Shown here: one piece after another, positions 8,843-18,344 of the stretch
Numbering within the stretch: position 1 is the stretch's first letter
Layout of the letters: each line of letters begins with the position of its first letter
Source of the DNA: Halomontanus rarus
Lineage (GTDB): Archaea; Halobacteriota; Halobacteria; Halobacteriales; Natrialbaceae
DNA length: 64,000 nucleotides
Assembly: GCF_017357405.1 (NCBI RefSeq)
Contig: NZ_CP071598.1
Location: 1,054,001-1,118,000, forward strand
Reading direction: 5' to 3'
Notes under the pieces: generated by a model
What the model was told of the DNA's origin: nothing
Seen by the model: the letters and a program-made list of their open reading frames with translations, nothing else
Databases searched by the model: none
Program-made: the position numbers and the translations under genes

Positions 8843-11800
8843 CTACACGTCGTCGAACAGCAGCGTAAACAGCTTCCGCTCTGCCGTTCGGAAGTGCCGG
8901 TTGAACGTCGGCTGGGAGACACCCAGCGAGTGAGCGACCTCTTCACCGGTGCGTTCGCGGGGCCACTCGAAGAATCCACTGTAGTAGGCCGTCTCGAGCG
9001 CGCGAAGCTGTCTGTCGGTGAGTCGCTCTTCGAGCGCCGACTGGAAGTCCTCCCTCGTCCGAGCGCCGCGGTCGCGCTCCCGACGGGCGAGGAGCTCCGT
9101 CCCGGGGTACTTCTGCTCGAGCATGTCGACGAACGATCGAACGTCGGTGCCGCGAGGGAGTTCGGCGACGAACCGGGTCCGATCGTCGTCCGCGTCGATT
9201 GATCGCAGGACCGCTCCGTGATCGGCGAGTGTCGTCGCGAGCGTCGAGTCCGCGGCGACGATCTCGAACAGTAACTCGCCGTCCCGTTCGGTGATCAGCT
9301 GGGTCGATTCGACGGCGTCGCACTCCGCCGCTGCGTTTCGGACCGCCTCCGGCGTCGAGTCGCTGACGGTCACGAAGACGGTGGATCGATCGCCGGCGGC
9401 CGAGCGCGGGACGACCGTCTCGAGGGTGAGCCGCGCTTCGAGGCGGCGAGCGATCGACGACAGGAGGTCCCCGGAGTCGCGCATCGCGAACTCGAGTTGA
9501 GTGACGCTGTCTGTGAGCAGCGCCTGTTTGGTCTCGACGGCGTTGATCGCGTAGGCGACCGTTTCGCCGAGTTCCGCGAAGATCGAACGCGCGGGTTCGT
9601 CGAACGCCGACGGCCGGGTCGCGTACAGCGACAGCGCGCCGTAAACGTAATCGTCGTAGACGAGCGGGACGCTGAGAACCGACTGGAACCCTCGCTCGAG
9701 CGCCTCGTGGCGCCACTCGGGTTTCGAATCCGAGCCGGCGCTCGACGCCGGCTCGGGGGGGTGGTCCCGATTCGGGCCGTGGTCTCGTTCCGGTGGCCGC
9801 TTTCGGCCCTGTTTCTGTTCCCGTTCCCATTCCCATTCTCGTTCCCGCACCCGATCCTGCACACTCGAAACGATGCGTTCGACGTGAGCGGGCTCTCGAG
9901 TCGCCACCGTTCGACCGGTCGGTTCGACGGTACCCCCGCCCGTCTCGGCACCGAGTTCGACGCGGACCGAATCGAGATAGCCGTCGTCGTCTCCCGCACG
10001 TGCGAGCGACGAGACGAGATCGGTCGCCGTACTCGCGTCGCCGATCCAGGCGAACGCGAGCCAGTCGATCTCGGCCAGTTCGTCGCAGACGCGGGTTTCG
10101 ATCTCCGCGCGCGTTTCGGCCTCGACGAGCGCCCGTTCGATCCGCTGCCTTCGGTCGGTGAGTTCCGTCAGCGACTCGAGTGCAGCCGTCGTCCGTTCGA
10201 GTTCGCGGTCTCGCTCGCGAACGGTCGACTCGCTGTCGACGCGCGCGAGTGCGACCGCCCCTACAGCCGCGAGGGAGTCTGTGAACGCGACGGCGTGATC
10301 GGAAAACGGCGATGCGGCGGTCAGGATGAGGATACCGCTCCCGTCGAGCGGAACGATCATCACGTGATCGCCACGAACTCCGAGCCGAGAGAGCAGCCCC
10401 TCGAAGTCCTGTGACGAACGGACCGCGGGCCCGTCGCGTTCGAGCAGTTCCTCGAGAAGCGTCTCCGTGCGGTCTATCACTGGAAGGTCCCCCGCGAGCC
10501 GGTCGGGCGTCGCGAACGCGGCGGGTCGGAACGCGTCGTCGTCGGCTAGATAGACGCAACCGACCGTCGCGTCCGCGCCCTCGAGCGCCGCGTCGACGAC
10601 GGTCTGACAGACCTCCGTTCGGGTCGTCGCCCGGGTCAGTCCAGCGGCCGTCTCTCGAAGCGACGACATCGCCGCCAGCGACCGTCGACGGTCGGTTTCG
10701 TCGCGGACGACGCAAACGACGCGGTCGTCACCGGGGCGCGCTATCGGGGCCACGGAGATGCCGACCGGACAGGGGTCGCCGTGTCGCTCGAGGGTCGTCT
10801 CGATCGGGTCGCTCCGACGGACGACCGGCGAGTCGGCCCGCTCCCTGATTCGATCGGCGGTCGCGGGGTCGACGACGGCCTCGAGGTCGCGACCCACGAG
10901 CGGTTCCGAACCCGCGAACTCGGAGAGCGCCGCGTTAGCGAGGTCGATCGTTCGGCCGTCGGCGGCGAGGACGAAGACGCCGTCGGAGAGCGAATCGACG
11001 ACCGCCTCGAACGATCGACCGCGGTCGCGCTGTGTCCGGGTCGCCGCGGGGTCGGGATCGATCTCGCGCGCGTAGACGGACACGCCGGCGTGGGTGTGTG
11101 GCGTATCGGTGGTGTCAGCAGAGTCGAGGGCGTCAGTGTCCGGTTCGTCGGCGTCCGGAGCGCCAGTATCCGCGGTTTCGGTACCGGAAGCGCTCGTCTC
11201 GTGGGGATGAACGTCCACCGTAAACCCCGTCTCGAGGTGGGGATACTCGACGTCGAATTCGACGACCGATCCCGTTCGGACCGCTTCGTGAAGTCGCTCG
11301 TAGAACGTCTCCCTGACCGAATCGGGGAGGAGGGTCCAGACCACAGTTCCGCGGACGTCTCCGTCCGGGTCCCACTCTCGGTCTCCGTCACCCTCACTCT
11401 CACTCACACTCTCACTCTCGCCCTCGCCCTCACCCTTACCCTTACTCCCGTCCGCTCTCCCCACTCGAGAACCGACGAACAACCGACGCGCGGCGGCGTT
11501 GGCATCCGTCAGCCCCCAGTCGGGCCCCAACGCGAAAAACGGGGCTGACAGCCCTTCGATCGGGTCCGGGAGGGACCGGGGAGCGGCGTCGGTCACGGTC
11601 ACGACGACCCCCTCCACGGTCGGATCGGTCAGTCGGTTCGTGAACGTCACGTCCGAGACGCGCCAGCTTCCGTCGGTCCGTTTCAGCCGGTAGGTCGATT
11701 CGCGCGTCGATCCCAACGGTGCCGTCGCGAGCGCTGCGAAGTCCTCGAGTGCGGTCTCCCGGTCGTCGGGATGGACGAGGGTCAGCGGGTCGGTCCGCTC

Positions 11801-12421
11801 GAGTTCCTCGGGCGTGTGTCCGAACGCCGACTCGACCGCCGGGCTGGCGTAACGAACCGACCCGTCGCCGTCGAGGACCAGGACCGACGTGCTCGAGTGG
11901 TCCAGTATCGATCGATAGCGCTCGTCCGCTACTTGCGAAGCCGGACTCCGGTTCTCGTCGCCGGCGTGCGGTTCCGGAGACCGTTCCGACCCATCTCGAC
12001 CCTCCACACGCTCGCGAAGCCGAGCCCGCTCGATGGCATTTTGTACGCGCGTGACGACGACGGCGTCGGGCTCCCCGGGTGTGACGACGTCCGTCGCCCC
12101 CGCTTCGAGGGCCCGCCCCGCGGTGTCCGGGTCGACGAGTGCGACGATCGGCGTCCGCGGATCGACGGTTCGGACAGCCTCGAGCAGCGGGTCGAACGAA
12201 GCGTCGGCGTCGGACGCCTCGAGACGCACGTCACAGACCAGACAGTCGACATCGGCGTTTTCGAGCCGCTCGAGGGCCTCCGCCGTCGTCGACGCGAGGA
12301 GGATCGATGGCCCGGGAAAGACATCGGCGAGCGCCGAGGTAGCGTCAGCCGCCCACGAGGAGGTGCCGACGACGAGAACGCGACTCGCATCACCAGTCGT
12401 GGCGACGGCCCGGTTATTCAT
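8843..12421 (-). CDS. Multi-sensor Bat-like regulator: receiver, PAS, GAF and HTH_10 domains
   Basis: Start chosen at MNNRAVATTGDASRVLVVG (ATG at 12419-12421), because upstream in-frame residues look non-coding; this gives 1192 residues. Order: a receiver-like domain (about 12-130, with DVDCLVCDVRLEA supplying the probable phospho-acceptor Asp), at least two PAS domains (RYRSILDHSSTSVLVLDGDG; later FEAVVDSLSDGVFVLAADG) with a third PAS-like segment between, two GAF-like regions, a Bat-type region, then C-terminal HTH_10 (LTDRQLRALETAYYSGFFEW). It probably integrates redox, light or small-molecule signals, as proposed for Bat proteins. It carries two simple-sequence inserts (about 9730-9850 and 11375-11450). 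Confidence 0.9.
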   Translation of the reverse strand: MNNRAVATTGDASRVLVVGTSSWAADATSALADVFPGPSILLASTTAEALERLENADVDCLVCDVRLEASDADASFDPLLEAVRTVDPRTPIVALVDPDTAGRALEAGATDVVTPGEPDAVVVTRVQNAIERARLRERVEGRDGSERSPEPHAGDENRSPASQVADERYRSILDHSSTSVLVLDGDGSVRYASPAVESAFGHTPEELERTDPLTLVHPDDRETALEDFAALATAPLGSTRESTYRLKRTDGSWRVSDVTFTNRLTDPTVEGVVVTVTDAAPRSLPDPIEGLSAPFFALGPDWGLTDANAAARRLFVGSRVGRADGSKGKGEGEGESESVSESEGDGDREWDPDGDVRGTVVWTLLPDSVRETFYERLHEAVRTGSVVEFDVEYPHLETGFTVDVHPHETSASGTETADTGAPDADEPDTDALDSADTTDTPHTHAGVSVYAREIDPDPAATRTQRDRGRSFEAVVDSLSDGVFVLAADGRTIDLANAALSEFAGSEPLVGRDLEAVVDPATADRIRERADSPVVRRSDPIETTLERHGDPCPVGISVAPIARPGDDRVVCVVRDETDRRRSLAAMSSLRETAAGLTRATTRTEVCQTVVDAALEGADATVGCVYLADDDAFRPAAFATPDRLAGDLPVIDRTETLLEELLERDGPAVRSSQDFEGLLSRLGVRGDHVMIVPLDGSGILILTAASPFSDHAVAFTDSLAAVGAVALARVDSESTVRERDRELERTTAALESLTELTDRRQRIERALVEAETRAEIETRVCDELAEIDWLAFAWIGDASTATDLVSSLARAGDDDGYLDSVRVELGAETGGGTVEPTGRTVATREPAHVERIVSSVQDRVREREWEWEREQKQGRKRPPERDHGPNRDHPPEPASSAGSDSKPEWRHEALERGFQSVLSVPLVYDDYVYGALSLYATRPSAFDEPARSIFAELGETVAYAINAVETKQALLTDSVTQLEFAMRDSGDLLSSIARRLEARLTLETVVPRSAAGDRSTVFVTVSDSTPEAVRNAAAECDAVESTQLITERDGELLFEIVAADSTLATTLADHGAVLRSIDADDDRTRFVAELPRGTDVRSFVDMLEQKYPGTELLARRERDRGARTREDFQSALEERLTDRQLRALETAYYSGFFEWPRERTGEEVAHSLGVSQPTFNRHFRTAERKLFTLLFDDV

Positions 12422-12861
12422 TGTGGGGTCTCCGGTTCTCGGTCCCGCTTTCGGTGTGGGTTTCGTTCGAATTCGAATTGGGCAGAAGCGTTCGACTCCG
12501 GAACTCGCGCGCACGGACCTTCGAGAGTTCGGACGCGTAATCGTGATCGCGCGATCCGTCGAACGGATCGATCGACTGGTCTCTCGAATCGACATCGATG
12601 ACACGACGAACGACCACGGTACGGCGGGGTTTCGGCTACGGGAGAATAAGTATCGTTTCCGTATCACCGGTAACTGTCTATTGGTCCACAGGACGCCGCT
12701 CAGAAGCGTACAGTCACTCGTCTCCGAAGAAATTCCGACGCGACGCTCGAGAACGTAACGTAAGACGTAATTATTCGAGAGGATGTCAACCGGAAGAGAG
12801 TGAAAGCGAGAGCGAGAGTGAGTCCGACGAACGAAAAAACCGGCCGGTCACCGCTCGATCG

Positions 12862-12881
12862 TTCACCGGAAACTCGGTGTG
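12862..12881 (+). repeat. ORB-type repeat, remote copy 1
   Basis: TTCACCGGAAACTCGGTGTG is an exact match to TTCACCGGAAACNNGGTGTG. It lies about 5 kb left of the main origin cluster and outside any gene. Confidence 0.8.
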
Positions 12882-12937
12882 GCCGACCCCGGGCGAGGAG
12901 AACTAATCGAGAGACGGAACGGGGATACGTTGTCTGC

Positions 12938-12957
12938 TTCACCGGAAACAGGGTGTG
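12938..12957 (+). repeat. ORB-type repeat, remote copy 2
   Basis: TTCACCGGAAACAGGGTGTG is an exact match to the degenerate consensus, same orientation as the preceding copy. Confidence 0.8.
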
Positions 12958-13042
12958 CTCGTCGTGAGACTCACAGCCACCGAGAGAGTCGGGACTGACG
13001 GACCGTCAGGCGAGGGCGAGACCGTCTCGAGAGACTACCGTC

Positions 13043-13717
13043 TCACAGCACGTCGAGGTAAAAGATCGCCAGATACAGCTGTCCGAGTCCGGCGACGATC
13101 ATGAGGCCCCCGGCGAGGCGCTCGAGTCTTCCGCTATAGGCTGCGAACCGACCGGCGCTCGCCAGTATCCCCATTCCGCTCGCGACGGTCAACGCGATCA
13201 TCAGGAGGACGACGCTACCGACGTACGTCGACAGAATCAGCGCGGCGGGGATCGTCGAATACGAGAACGCGTGGCCGATCGCGAGCACGAAAATCGGCGC
13301 GACACAGCCCGCAGCGGCCAGCGCGTAGCCGGCGCCGAAGATCCCGAACCCGAGAACGCTCGAGCGGCGTTTGGGAAGCGGGATCGACACCGACGGAGCC
13401 CGGTCGAGGACGACGAGGACGCCGAAGACGACGAGGAGTCCGCCGATGATCGGTTCGAAGAGGGCGATTCTCGAGAGCGGGCCCTGGCCGACGACGAACG
13501 CGGCCCCGATGAGGACGAGGAAGGTCGCGAGCACGCCGACGCCGGCGACGAGACCGCGGGAGATGGCCCCGCCGAGTGTCGCCTGCTTCCCTTCGGTCTG
13601 GCTGACGTAGAAACCGACGTACCCGGGAAGCAACGGATACGCACACGGGGAGAAGAACGTCGCGACGCCGAGTGTGAACGCGAACGACACCGATGCGAGG
13701 AGTTCCGGATCGATCAT
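13043..13717 (-). CDS. ccdA: CcdA-type cytochrome c biogenesis / thiol-disulfide membrane transporter
   Basis: CcdA passes reducing power from cytoplasmic thioredoxin across the membrane to extracellular thioredoxin-like proteins. The start at MIDPELLASVSFAFTLG was chosen because the preceding in-frame residues are not membrane-like. The 224-residue product has six hydrophobic segments and the two family cysteines, C25 in FFSPCAYPLLPGY and C138 in AAAGCVAPIF. The TlpA-like gene lies 61 nt upstream and a Sco-like gene beyond it, all read leftward, so they probably act together in cytochrome or copper-site assembly. Confidence 0.93.
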   Translation of the reverse strand: MIDPELLASVSFAFTLGVATFFSPCAYPLLPGYVGFYVSQTEGKQATLGGAISRGLVAGVGVLATFLVLIGAAFVVGQGPLSRIALFEPIIGGLLVVFGVLVVLDRAPSVSIPLPKRRSSVLGFGIFGAGYALAAAGCVAPIFVLAIGHAFSYSTIPAALILSTYVGSVVLLMIALTVASGMGILASAGRFAAYSGRLERLAGGLMIVAGLGQLYLAIFYLDVL

Positions 13718-13778
13718 TTGCGGTGTCCGTGGTGTCTGCAGTGTTCGTGGGGTGTTCGGTTGGCCGCACACTCGACGG

Positions 13779-14507
13779 TCATGTCGATTCGGCATCCGCG
13801 CTGGCGTTGTCCCCGGCATCGGCATCGTCCCCACCAGTCTCGTTCCCATCTTCCGTGTCGTCGGTTTCGACCTCGTTCCCGTCGTCCTCACTTCCGCCCT
13901 CACCCTCGAGGGCAGCCTCGATCTGTGCGACGAGTTCGTCCGTCGAAGCGAGACCCTCGTGGGACCAGCGAACGCGATTGTCGGCGTCGATCACGACGGC
14001 CGTCGGGAACCCGGAGACGCCGTAGCGGATGTTCAACTCGGCGGTCGGGTCGACACCGAGCAGCCAGTCGCCGTCGTGGTCGTCCCACCACGCGCGAAGT
14101 TCGTCCTCGGAGAGCGTCCGTCCCACCAGTTCGTTGGTCACCGAGAGAAATCGAACCTCGTCGGGCACGCGGTCGGCCGCCTCGGCCAGCGACGGCATCT
14201 GTTTCTTACACGGCGCACACCAGGTCGCGAAGAAATCGACGAACGTCACCCGCCCTGACTCCGGGACGGTGATCGAGCCATCCTCACTCCCCGTCGCCTC
14301 GACGGTCTCGAGTTCGATCGGGTCTTCGTCGGCGTCGGCGGTTGCGTTGGCGGCTGGATCGGTCGAATCACCGTCGCTGGCACGATCGCCATCGCCTGCA
14401 GCATCGTCGACGAGTTCGTCCGTGGGCGGTCCTCGAGTGACGAGAATCCCACCGCCCGCTACCACGCCGACGCTCGCGAGGCCAGCGATGAGGTCTCGTC
14501 GTCTCAT
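13779..14507 (-). CDS. TlpA-family thioredoxin-like protein, exported
   Basis: This 242-residue protein has a twin-arginine-type start (MRRRDLIAGLASVGVVAGGG), an acidic linker, and a thioredoxin fold at about 75-205. The redox motif is WCAPC (C97, C100) in FVDFFATWCAPCKKQMPSL, and the cis-Pro loop is GVSGFPTAVVI. The last 35 residues are a Glu/Asp/Asn low-complexity tail. It should face outside and receive electrons from CcdA to reduce cysteines of cytochrome c apoproteins or of the Sco/CuA site. It sits between ccdA and the Sco gene on the same strand. Confidence 0.92.
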   Translation of the reverse strand: MRRRDLIAGLASVGVVAGGGILVTRGPPTDELVDDAAGDGDRASDGDSTDPAANATADADEDPIELETVEATGSEDGSITVPESGRVTFVDFFATWCAPCKKQMPSLAEAADRVPDEVRFLSVTNELVGRTLSEDELRAWWDDHDGDWLLGVDPTAELNIRYGVSGFPTAVVIDADNRVRWSHEGLASTDELVAQIEAALEGEGGSEDDGNEVETDDTEDGNETGGDDADAGDNASADAEST

Positions 14508-14596
14508 ATCAGGGATTCAGTCGATCCGTTCCCGTGTGGGTTTCGGTATCGTCACTTCGGGTGTTCGTCTCCGGACCACTCATCGCCGTCTCCGGA

Positions 14597-15499
14597 CTAC
14601 TCATCGTCGTCACCTCCCGACGTTCCCTCGACGACCGTCTGCAGGTCCTCGAGAATCGTTTCCGGCCCGACCTGCGTCGCCTTGGGATAGGACCGTTCGA
14701 CGATTCCGTTCTCGTTGACCAGCAGGATCAGGTTGTAGTGGGTGAAGTCGTATTCGTGGTCGTGTTCGTGCCCGTCATCACCCGCTTCCCCCACTTCCTC
14801 GCCGTCGTGATCGTGGCTGTGGTTTCCATCCTCGCCGTCGTGATCGTGACTGTGGTTGTCGCTTCCGTGGTCGTGATCGTCCCCGCCATCCTGCTCCTGA
14901 CTCTGGTTCTGATCGTCGCCATCCTCATCGAGTTCCACGCGCTCGATCGGCATCCCGAACTCGTCGTCGAGCAACGCTTTCCCCTCCTCGTAGCTCTCCG
15001 GGCGCAGAAAGTGCCAGTTCCCCGCCTCGAGGTCGATACCGAACTCGTCTGCGTAGACCTCGAGTTCGTCGGCGGTATCCTGTTCGGGGTCGAACGTCAT
15101 CGCGAGGAAGGCGACGTCGTCTTCGTACCCCCGGTCTGCGGCGTCGACCTGCGCCTGCACGAGTCGCTGAATGAGCGCGGGACAGGCACCGTCGGGACAC
15201 GACGCGAAGAAGAACGTCATTAGGATCGTCCGTTCGCCCTCGAACTGGTCGCCGGAGATCGACTCTCCGGTCAACGGATCGGGGAGTGTAAACGACGGAA
15301 ATTCGTCACCGTAGATCTGGTGAGAGGGACGGCCACGCCGATCCGGGGGGTCGAGGACGACCGCGCTCTCGTCGACGTCCCAGGGCGTGCTCTCCGCTCC
15401 GTTTTCGTCCTCGTTCGAACCCTGAATCGTCTCGAGACAACCCGCAGCCCCGAGGAGTCCGGCAGTCCCGAGCGACGATAGGTACGTACGCCTCTCCAT
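14597..15499 (-). CDS. SCO1/SenC-like copper chaperone lipoprotein
   Basis: Start chosen at MERRTYLSSLGTAGLLGAAG, a Tat/lipobox signal with the lipid-anchor Cys at residue 21; the longer frame upstream reads like non-coding DNA. The mature protein has the Sco thioredoxin fold (FPSFTLPDPLTGESISGDQF, then MTFFFASCPDGACPALIQRL). The cysteine pair C101/C106 is spaced CX4C, whereas Sco proteins usually have CX3C. A long Asp/His insert (about 190-250, HDHDGEDGNHSHDHDGE) may bind metal. The conserved His is probably in YDFTHYNLILLV. Expected role: delivering copper to, or reducing, the CuA site of a terminal oxidase. Upstream of tlpA and ccdA, same strand. Confidence 0.85.
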   Translation of the reverse strand: MERRTYLSSLGTAGLLGAAGCLETIQGSNEDENGAESTPWDVDESAVVLDPPDRRGRPSHQIYGDEFPSFTLPDPLTGESISGDQFEGERTILMTFFFASCPDGACPALIQRLVQAQVDAADRGYEDDVAFLAMTFDPEQDTADELEVYADEFGIDLEAGNWHFLRPESYEEGKALLDDEFGMPIERVELDEDGDDQNQSQEQDGGDDHDHGSDNHSHDHDGEDGNHSHDHDGEEVGEAGDDGHEHDHEYDFTHYNLILLVNENGIVERSYPKATQVGPETILEDLQTVVEGTSGGDDDE

Positions 15500-15672
15500 A
15501 CGAGAGGGGTGGGAACGAACAAGGAAATGTGCATTGGTTCGGTGTTCGAACGTCGGTTCGACCGGGACTCGACGTCGGTTTCGACGGGCTCGAGAGTCGG
15601 TTCTCACGGGTCGAGCAGGTCGACCTTCCCCTCTCGCCAACTGGAACCGGAGACTGAAACGGGAGCAGAAAC

Positions 15673-15708
15673 AGAAATGGAACTGGAAATGGAAATGGAA
15701 ACGGAAGG
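15673..15708. repeat. GGAAAT-type hexanucleotide repeat in a divergent promoter region
   Basis: Imperfect tandem units (gaaatggaactggaaatgga and onward) lie between the Sco gene and the divergent lipoprotein gene, within 70 nt of the latter's start. It is a purine-only strand and possibly length-variable. Confidence 0.6.
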
Positions 15709-15738
15709 GGTTTTTCCACGCATTCCTAACCCCCGACA

Positions 15739-16965
15739 ATGAACCGCCGAGGGTTCCTTCGAGGGGCTGGCGTCGCCGGGACGATCGGATTCGCGGGCTG
15801 CCTCGAGCGGCTCGGGTTCGAAGAACAGTCGGCGTGGCGCGACCCGCCGCTGGTCGAGGACCGACCCGAAGCCGTCTACGTCCCCGCCTCGAGGGAGACG
15901 ATGGGCAGCTACGGGACGGGGAGTGACGGCGAGTACGCCGTGGCACTGTCCTACACCTTCCCTCACCGCTTCTGGACCGTCGCCGGCGACGAGACGAATC
16001 GCGTCACCGTCGGCGCCGACGACACGATGCACCTCATGTGCACCGTCTGGGACCCCGAAACGGACACCGTCCTTCCGGTGGAAGTCGAACTCGAGGTCCT
16101 CCAGGACGGCACGTCCGTCGATCGACCCACCGCGTGGCCGATGCTCTCCCAGCGGATGGGGTTTCACTACGGCGACAACGTTCAGCTGCCCGACGAGGGC
16201 GAGTACACCGCCAGAATCCGCGTCGGACCGCTCGGTGCGACGCCGACCGGTGCGTTCGAGGGACGGTTCGAGTCGGCTCGGACCTTCGAAATCGACTTCG
16301 AGTACGCTCGATCCGATATCAACGACCTCGAGTTCGAGGAGATCGACTACGACGACCGGGGACGAGGAGGGGCTCTGGAGTTGATGAACCACGGCGAGCA
16401 CGCCACGGGAGATGACGACCGCAGTCACAGCGATGGAGCCAATCACAGCGATGGAGCCAATCACAGTGACGGCGGCAGTCACCGTGACGACGGCCACCAC
16501 GACGTCGGTCACCCGCCGACGTCGCGAGGACCGACAGTCGACGAACTCGAGGGAGAGCATCTCGGCACCGAATCGAGCGCTGACGCGGCGATTTCGGTCC
16601 TCCGAACGGAGGTCGATCGGCTTCTCGAGAGCGGTGACAGTGCGGCTAGCGCTGGGGCCGACTCGGGCCCGGACACCGACACCAGCACCTACCTCGCGAT
16701 CTTCACCCGAACGCCACACAACGACGTGATCCTCCCGTTGATGTCCCTGTCGATACAGGTCGAACGCGACGACACCGTCGTACACGAGGGACCGCTGAGA
16801 GAGACACTGGACCACGAGTTCGGCCATCACTACGGGATCGGTGTCGGCGGGCTCGAAAGTGGTGATCGGCTCCTGGTCTCCGTCGACTCGCACCCGCAAC
16901 TCGCACGCCACGACGGCTACGAAACGGCGTTCTTCGAGTTCGACGACGTCGTGTTTCCCGGCTGA
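15739..16965 (+). CDS. Tat lipoprotein resembling haloarchaeal p19-like iron/copper-binding proteins
   Basis: This 408-residue protein starts MNRRGFLRGAGVAGTIGFAG with the lipobox Cys at residue 21. The mature part has a beta-rich domain with MLSQRMGFHYGDNVQLPDEG, like the metal-binding HxxY/Met region of p19-type (Iron_transport) proteins, and a similar second half (DHEFGHHYGIGVGGLESGDR). Between them is a His-rich insert with NHSDGANHSDG units. Haloarchaeal homologues are, from memory, labelled iron transporter or DUF7350. It is divergent from the Sco gene, so a metal supply role for the redox cluster is a fair inference. Family identity is moderate. Confidence 0.78.
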   Translation: MNRRGFLRGAGVAGTIGFAGCLERLGFEEQSAWRDPPLVEDRPEAVYVPASRETMGSYGTGSDGEYAVALSYTFPHRFWTVAGDETNRVTVGADDTMHLMCTVWDPETDTVLPVEVELEVLQDGTSVDRPTAWPMLSQRMGFHYGDNVQLPDEGEYTARIRVGPLGATPTGAFEGRFESARTFEIDFEYARSDINDLEFEEIDYDDRGRGGALELMNHGEHATGDDDRSHSDGANHSDGANHSDGGSHRDDGHHDVGHPPTSRGPTVDELEGEHLGTESSADAAISVLRTEVDRLLESGDSAASAGADSGPDTDTSTYLAIFTRTPHNDVILPLMSLSIQVERDDTVVHEGPLRETLDHEFGHHYGIGVGGLESGDRLLVSVDSHPQLARHDGYETAFFEFDDVVFPG

Positions 16966-17556
16966 CGGGCGATCTTCTGGCTACAGACATGGCTTCGTGT
17001 AGGACAGGCCTCGGTGGTGAAGCCGCCACTTGTAGATTGACCAATCATACGTATCGAGTTGATCGTTTTACGGCGTCGAAGCCGAACCGGTTGCGATTCC
17101 GACCGTGGACGACGGCTGACGACGAGGCGTACGTTCGGGACTCGATCTGGTACTGTAGAGCGAAATCAGTAGCAGGACGAAGAAACGGATTCGGTCGTCG
17201 GACCTCGTCGTATCGAACACAGTATATAAGAAACGATCATGTAGAAATTGATAGTCAGTAGTTACTCGAACGCAGCACTCGATTTCATCCGACTGCGGCC
17301 GGATCGTCGCTCACCCGTTCGAGGGTCAGTCCGTGATTGAGAACGGTCGTGAACTGGCATTCGAGAGCATCGAAACGAGGAAATCGGAGTCGAGTACGGA
17401 CGGACACGCCAGAACCGGACGTGAACCCGTGGATAGGAGGTTTCAGAGTGAACGGGAGAGTTTCTGGTCGAAATCCGACCGTTGAACGTCGGTGTGACGG
17501 GCGAGTTCCGAGTACGGCGACGATAACTATTCCACCGCTACTCCAACGTCCGAGAT
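16966..17556. other. Intergenic region
   Basis: These 591 bases show no frame with codon bias or family motif. The right end carries a TATA-like ataactattcc (about 17521-17531), placed about 30 nt before the zinc-ribbon start. The rest appears featureless. Confidence 0.4.
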
Positions 17557-17739
17557 ATGTCCCAATCGAATCACTCCCAGCTATACGTCGGCTGTCCGCA
17601 CTGCGACGCAACGGTGAGCGCGTCGGTCCCGACCGGAACCAGAACCGAGGAACTCGACTGGAACGATCCCAATCGACTACAGGGAAAAGAGACCCGCTGT
17701 GAAAACTGCGATCACGAACTCGAGTTCTACTATTATTGA
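17557..17739 (+). CDS. Small zinc-ribbon protein
   Basis: This 60-residue protein has two cysteine pairs, VGCPHCDATV near residue 13 and TRCENCDHELEF near residue 48. They form a rubredoxin-like zinc ribbon typical of small haloarchaeal CPxCG-related proteins. Between them is a short acidic linker. It is a likely nucleic-acid- or protein-binding zinc protein of unknown function. It directly borders the origin on its left side, with only 137 nt between its stop and the first ORB. Confidence 0.75.
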   Translation: MSQSNHSQLYVGCPHCDATVSASVPTGTRTEELDWNDPNRLQGKETRCENCDHELEFYYY

Positions 17740-17876
17740 TCCGGTAGTAGATGTTCTACTGTCAGTAGACTTTCGAGGGACCGAACGGCTGGAATCGGTC
17801 CAAACGATGAACGAGCCGGCAATAGTGCGGATAGACCGACGAGTGCTCGATGAACGAACCGCGGGATCGTCAGAAA

Positions 17877-17896
17877 CACACCGGGTTTCCGGTGAA
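17877..17896 (-). repeat. ORB-type repeat L1
   Basis: CACACCGGGTTTCCGGTGAA is an exact reverse complement of the consensus, in the left origin cluster. Confidence 0.85.
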
Positions 17897-17939
17897 AGCA
17901 GCAGGTGACTACAGGAGGACCGGAGTAATCGGGAAGAGG

Positions 17940-17959
17940 CACACCGGATTTCCGGTGAA
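17940..17959 (-). repeat. ORB-type repeat L2
   Basis: CACACCGGATTTCCGGTGAA has one mismatch within the GGAAAC core (GGAAAT on the sense strand). It lies 63 bp from L1. Confidence 0.8.
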
Positions 17960-18138
17960 CTGACGGCAGATATGGAACATTCAGTTGGATTTCTCGACGG
18001 CGAAACAGTGTGGAGATCCGATTGGTAGAATGTCCGCGTGACTAGAGTGCACTCGAGGGAGAAGGCAGTGGAGTAGACGAGTCATCACCGTCGATTGAGG
18101 GTGGGACACTCGAACGACCCGTGTGACTGGAGCGCGCA

Positions 18139-18158
18139 CACACCGGGTTTCCGGTGAA
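18139..18158 (-). repeat. ORB-type repeat L3 (extended)
   Basis: An exact match embedded in a 38-nt string (18130-18167) that recurs unchanged at 18316-18353. The extension adds GCGCGC on one side and ACGGTGAAA on the other. Confidence 0.88.
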
Positions 18159-18324
18159 ACGGTGAAAACTGGTCCGGGCGAGAATTAGTGAGGTGAAAAG
18201 TGGGGTGAAAGTGGGTCGGTTGACGAGGGAACGGAACACGAACTGGTGACGAACGCCAGAATTCGCATCTGTGAGAGCGAAATACGCAGTTGCGGTGCTG
18301 AAACCGGCATTCCCAGAGCGCGCA

Positions 18325-18344
18325 CACACCGGGTTTCCGGTGAA
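18325..18344 (-). repeat. ORB-type repeat L4 (extended)
   Basis: An exact match carrying the same 38-nt extended form as L3, 186 bp away. It is the left-side copy nearest the AT-rich core. Confidence 0.88.

Larger units (their letters stand above)
12422..13042. other. Intergenic region holding two remote ORB-type repeats
   Basis: No supported gene lies in these 621 bases. The left part is upstream of the Bat-like gene, with AT-rich patches near 12645-12680 and 12745-12780. The right part contains two same-orientation copies of the origin repeat, 76 bp apart start to start. Confidence 0.55.

Noticed and set aside
9497..10414. 305-codon plus-strand frame inside the large Bat-like gene
   Set aside because: Antisense shadow; no motif and the sense strand is clearly coding.
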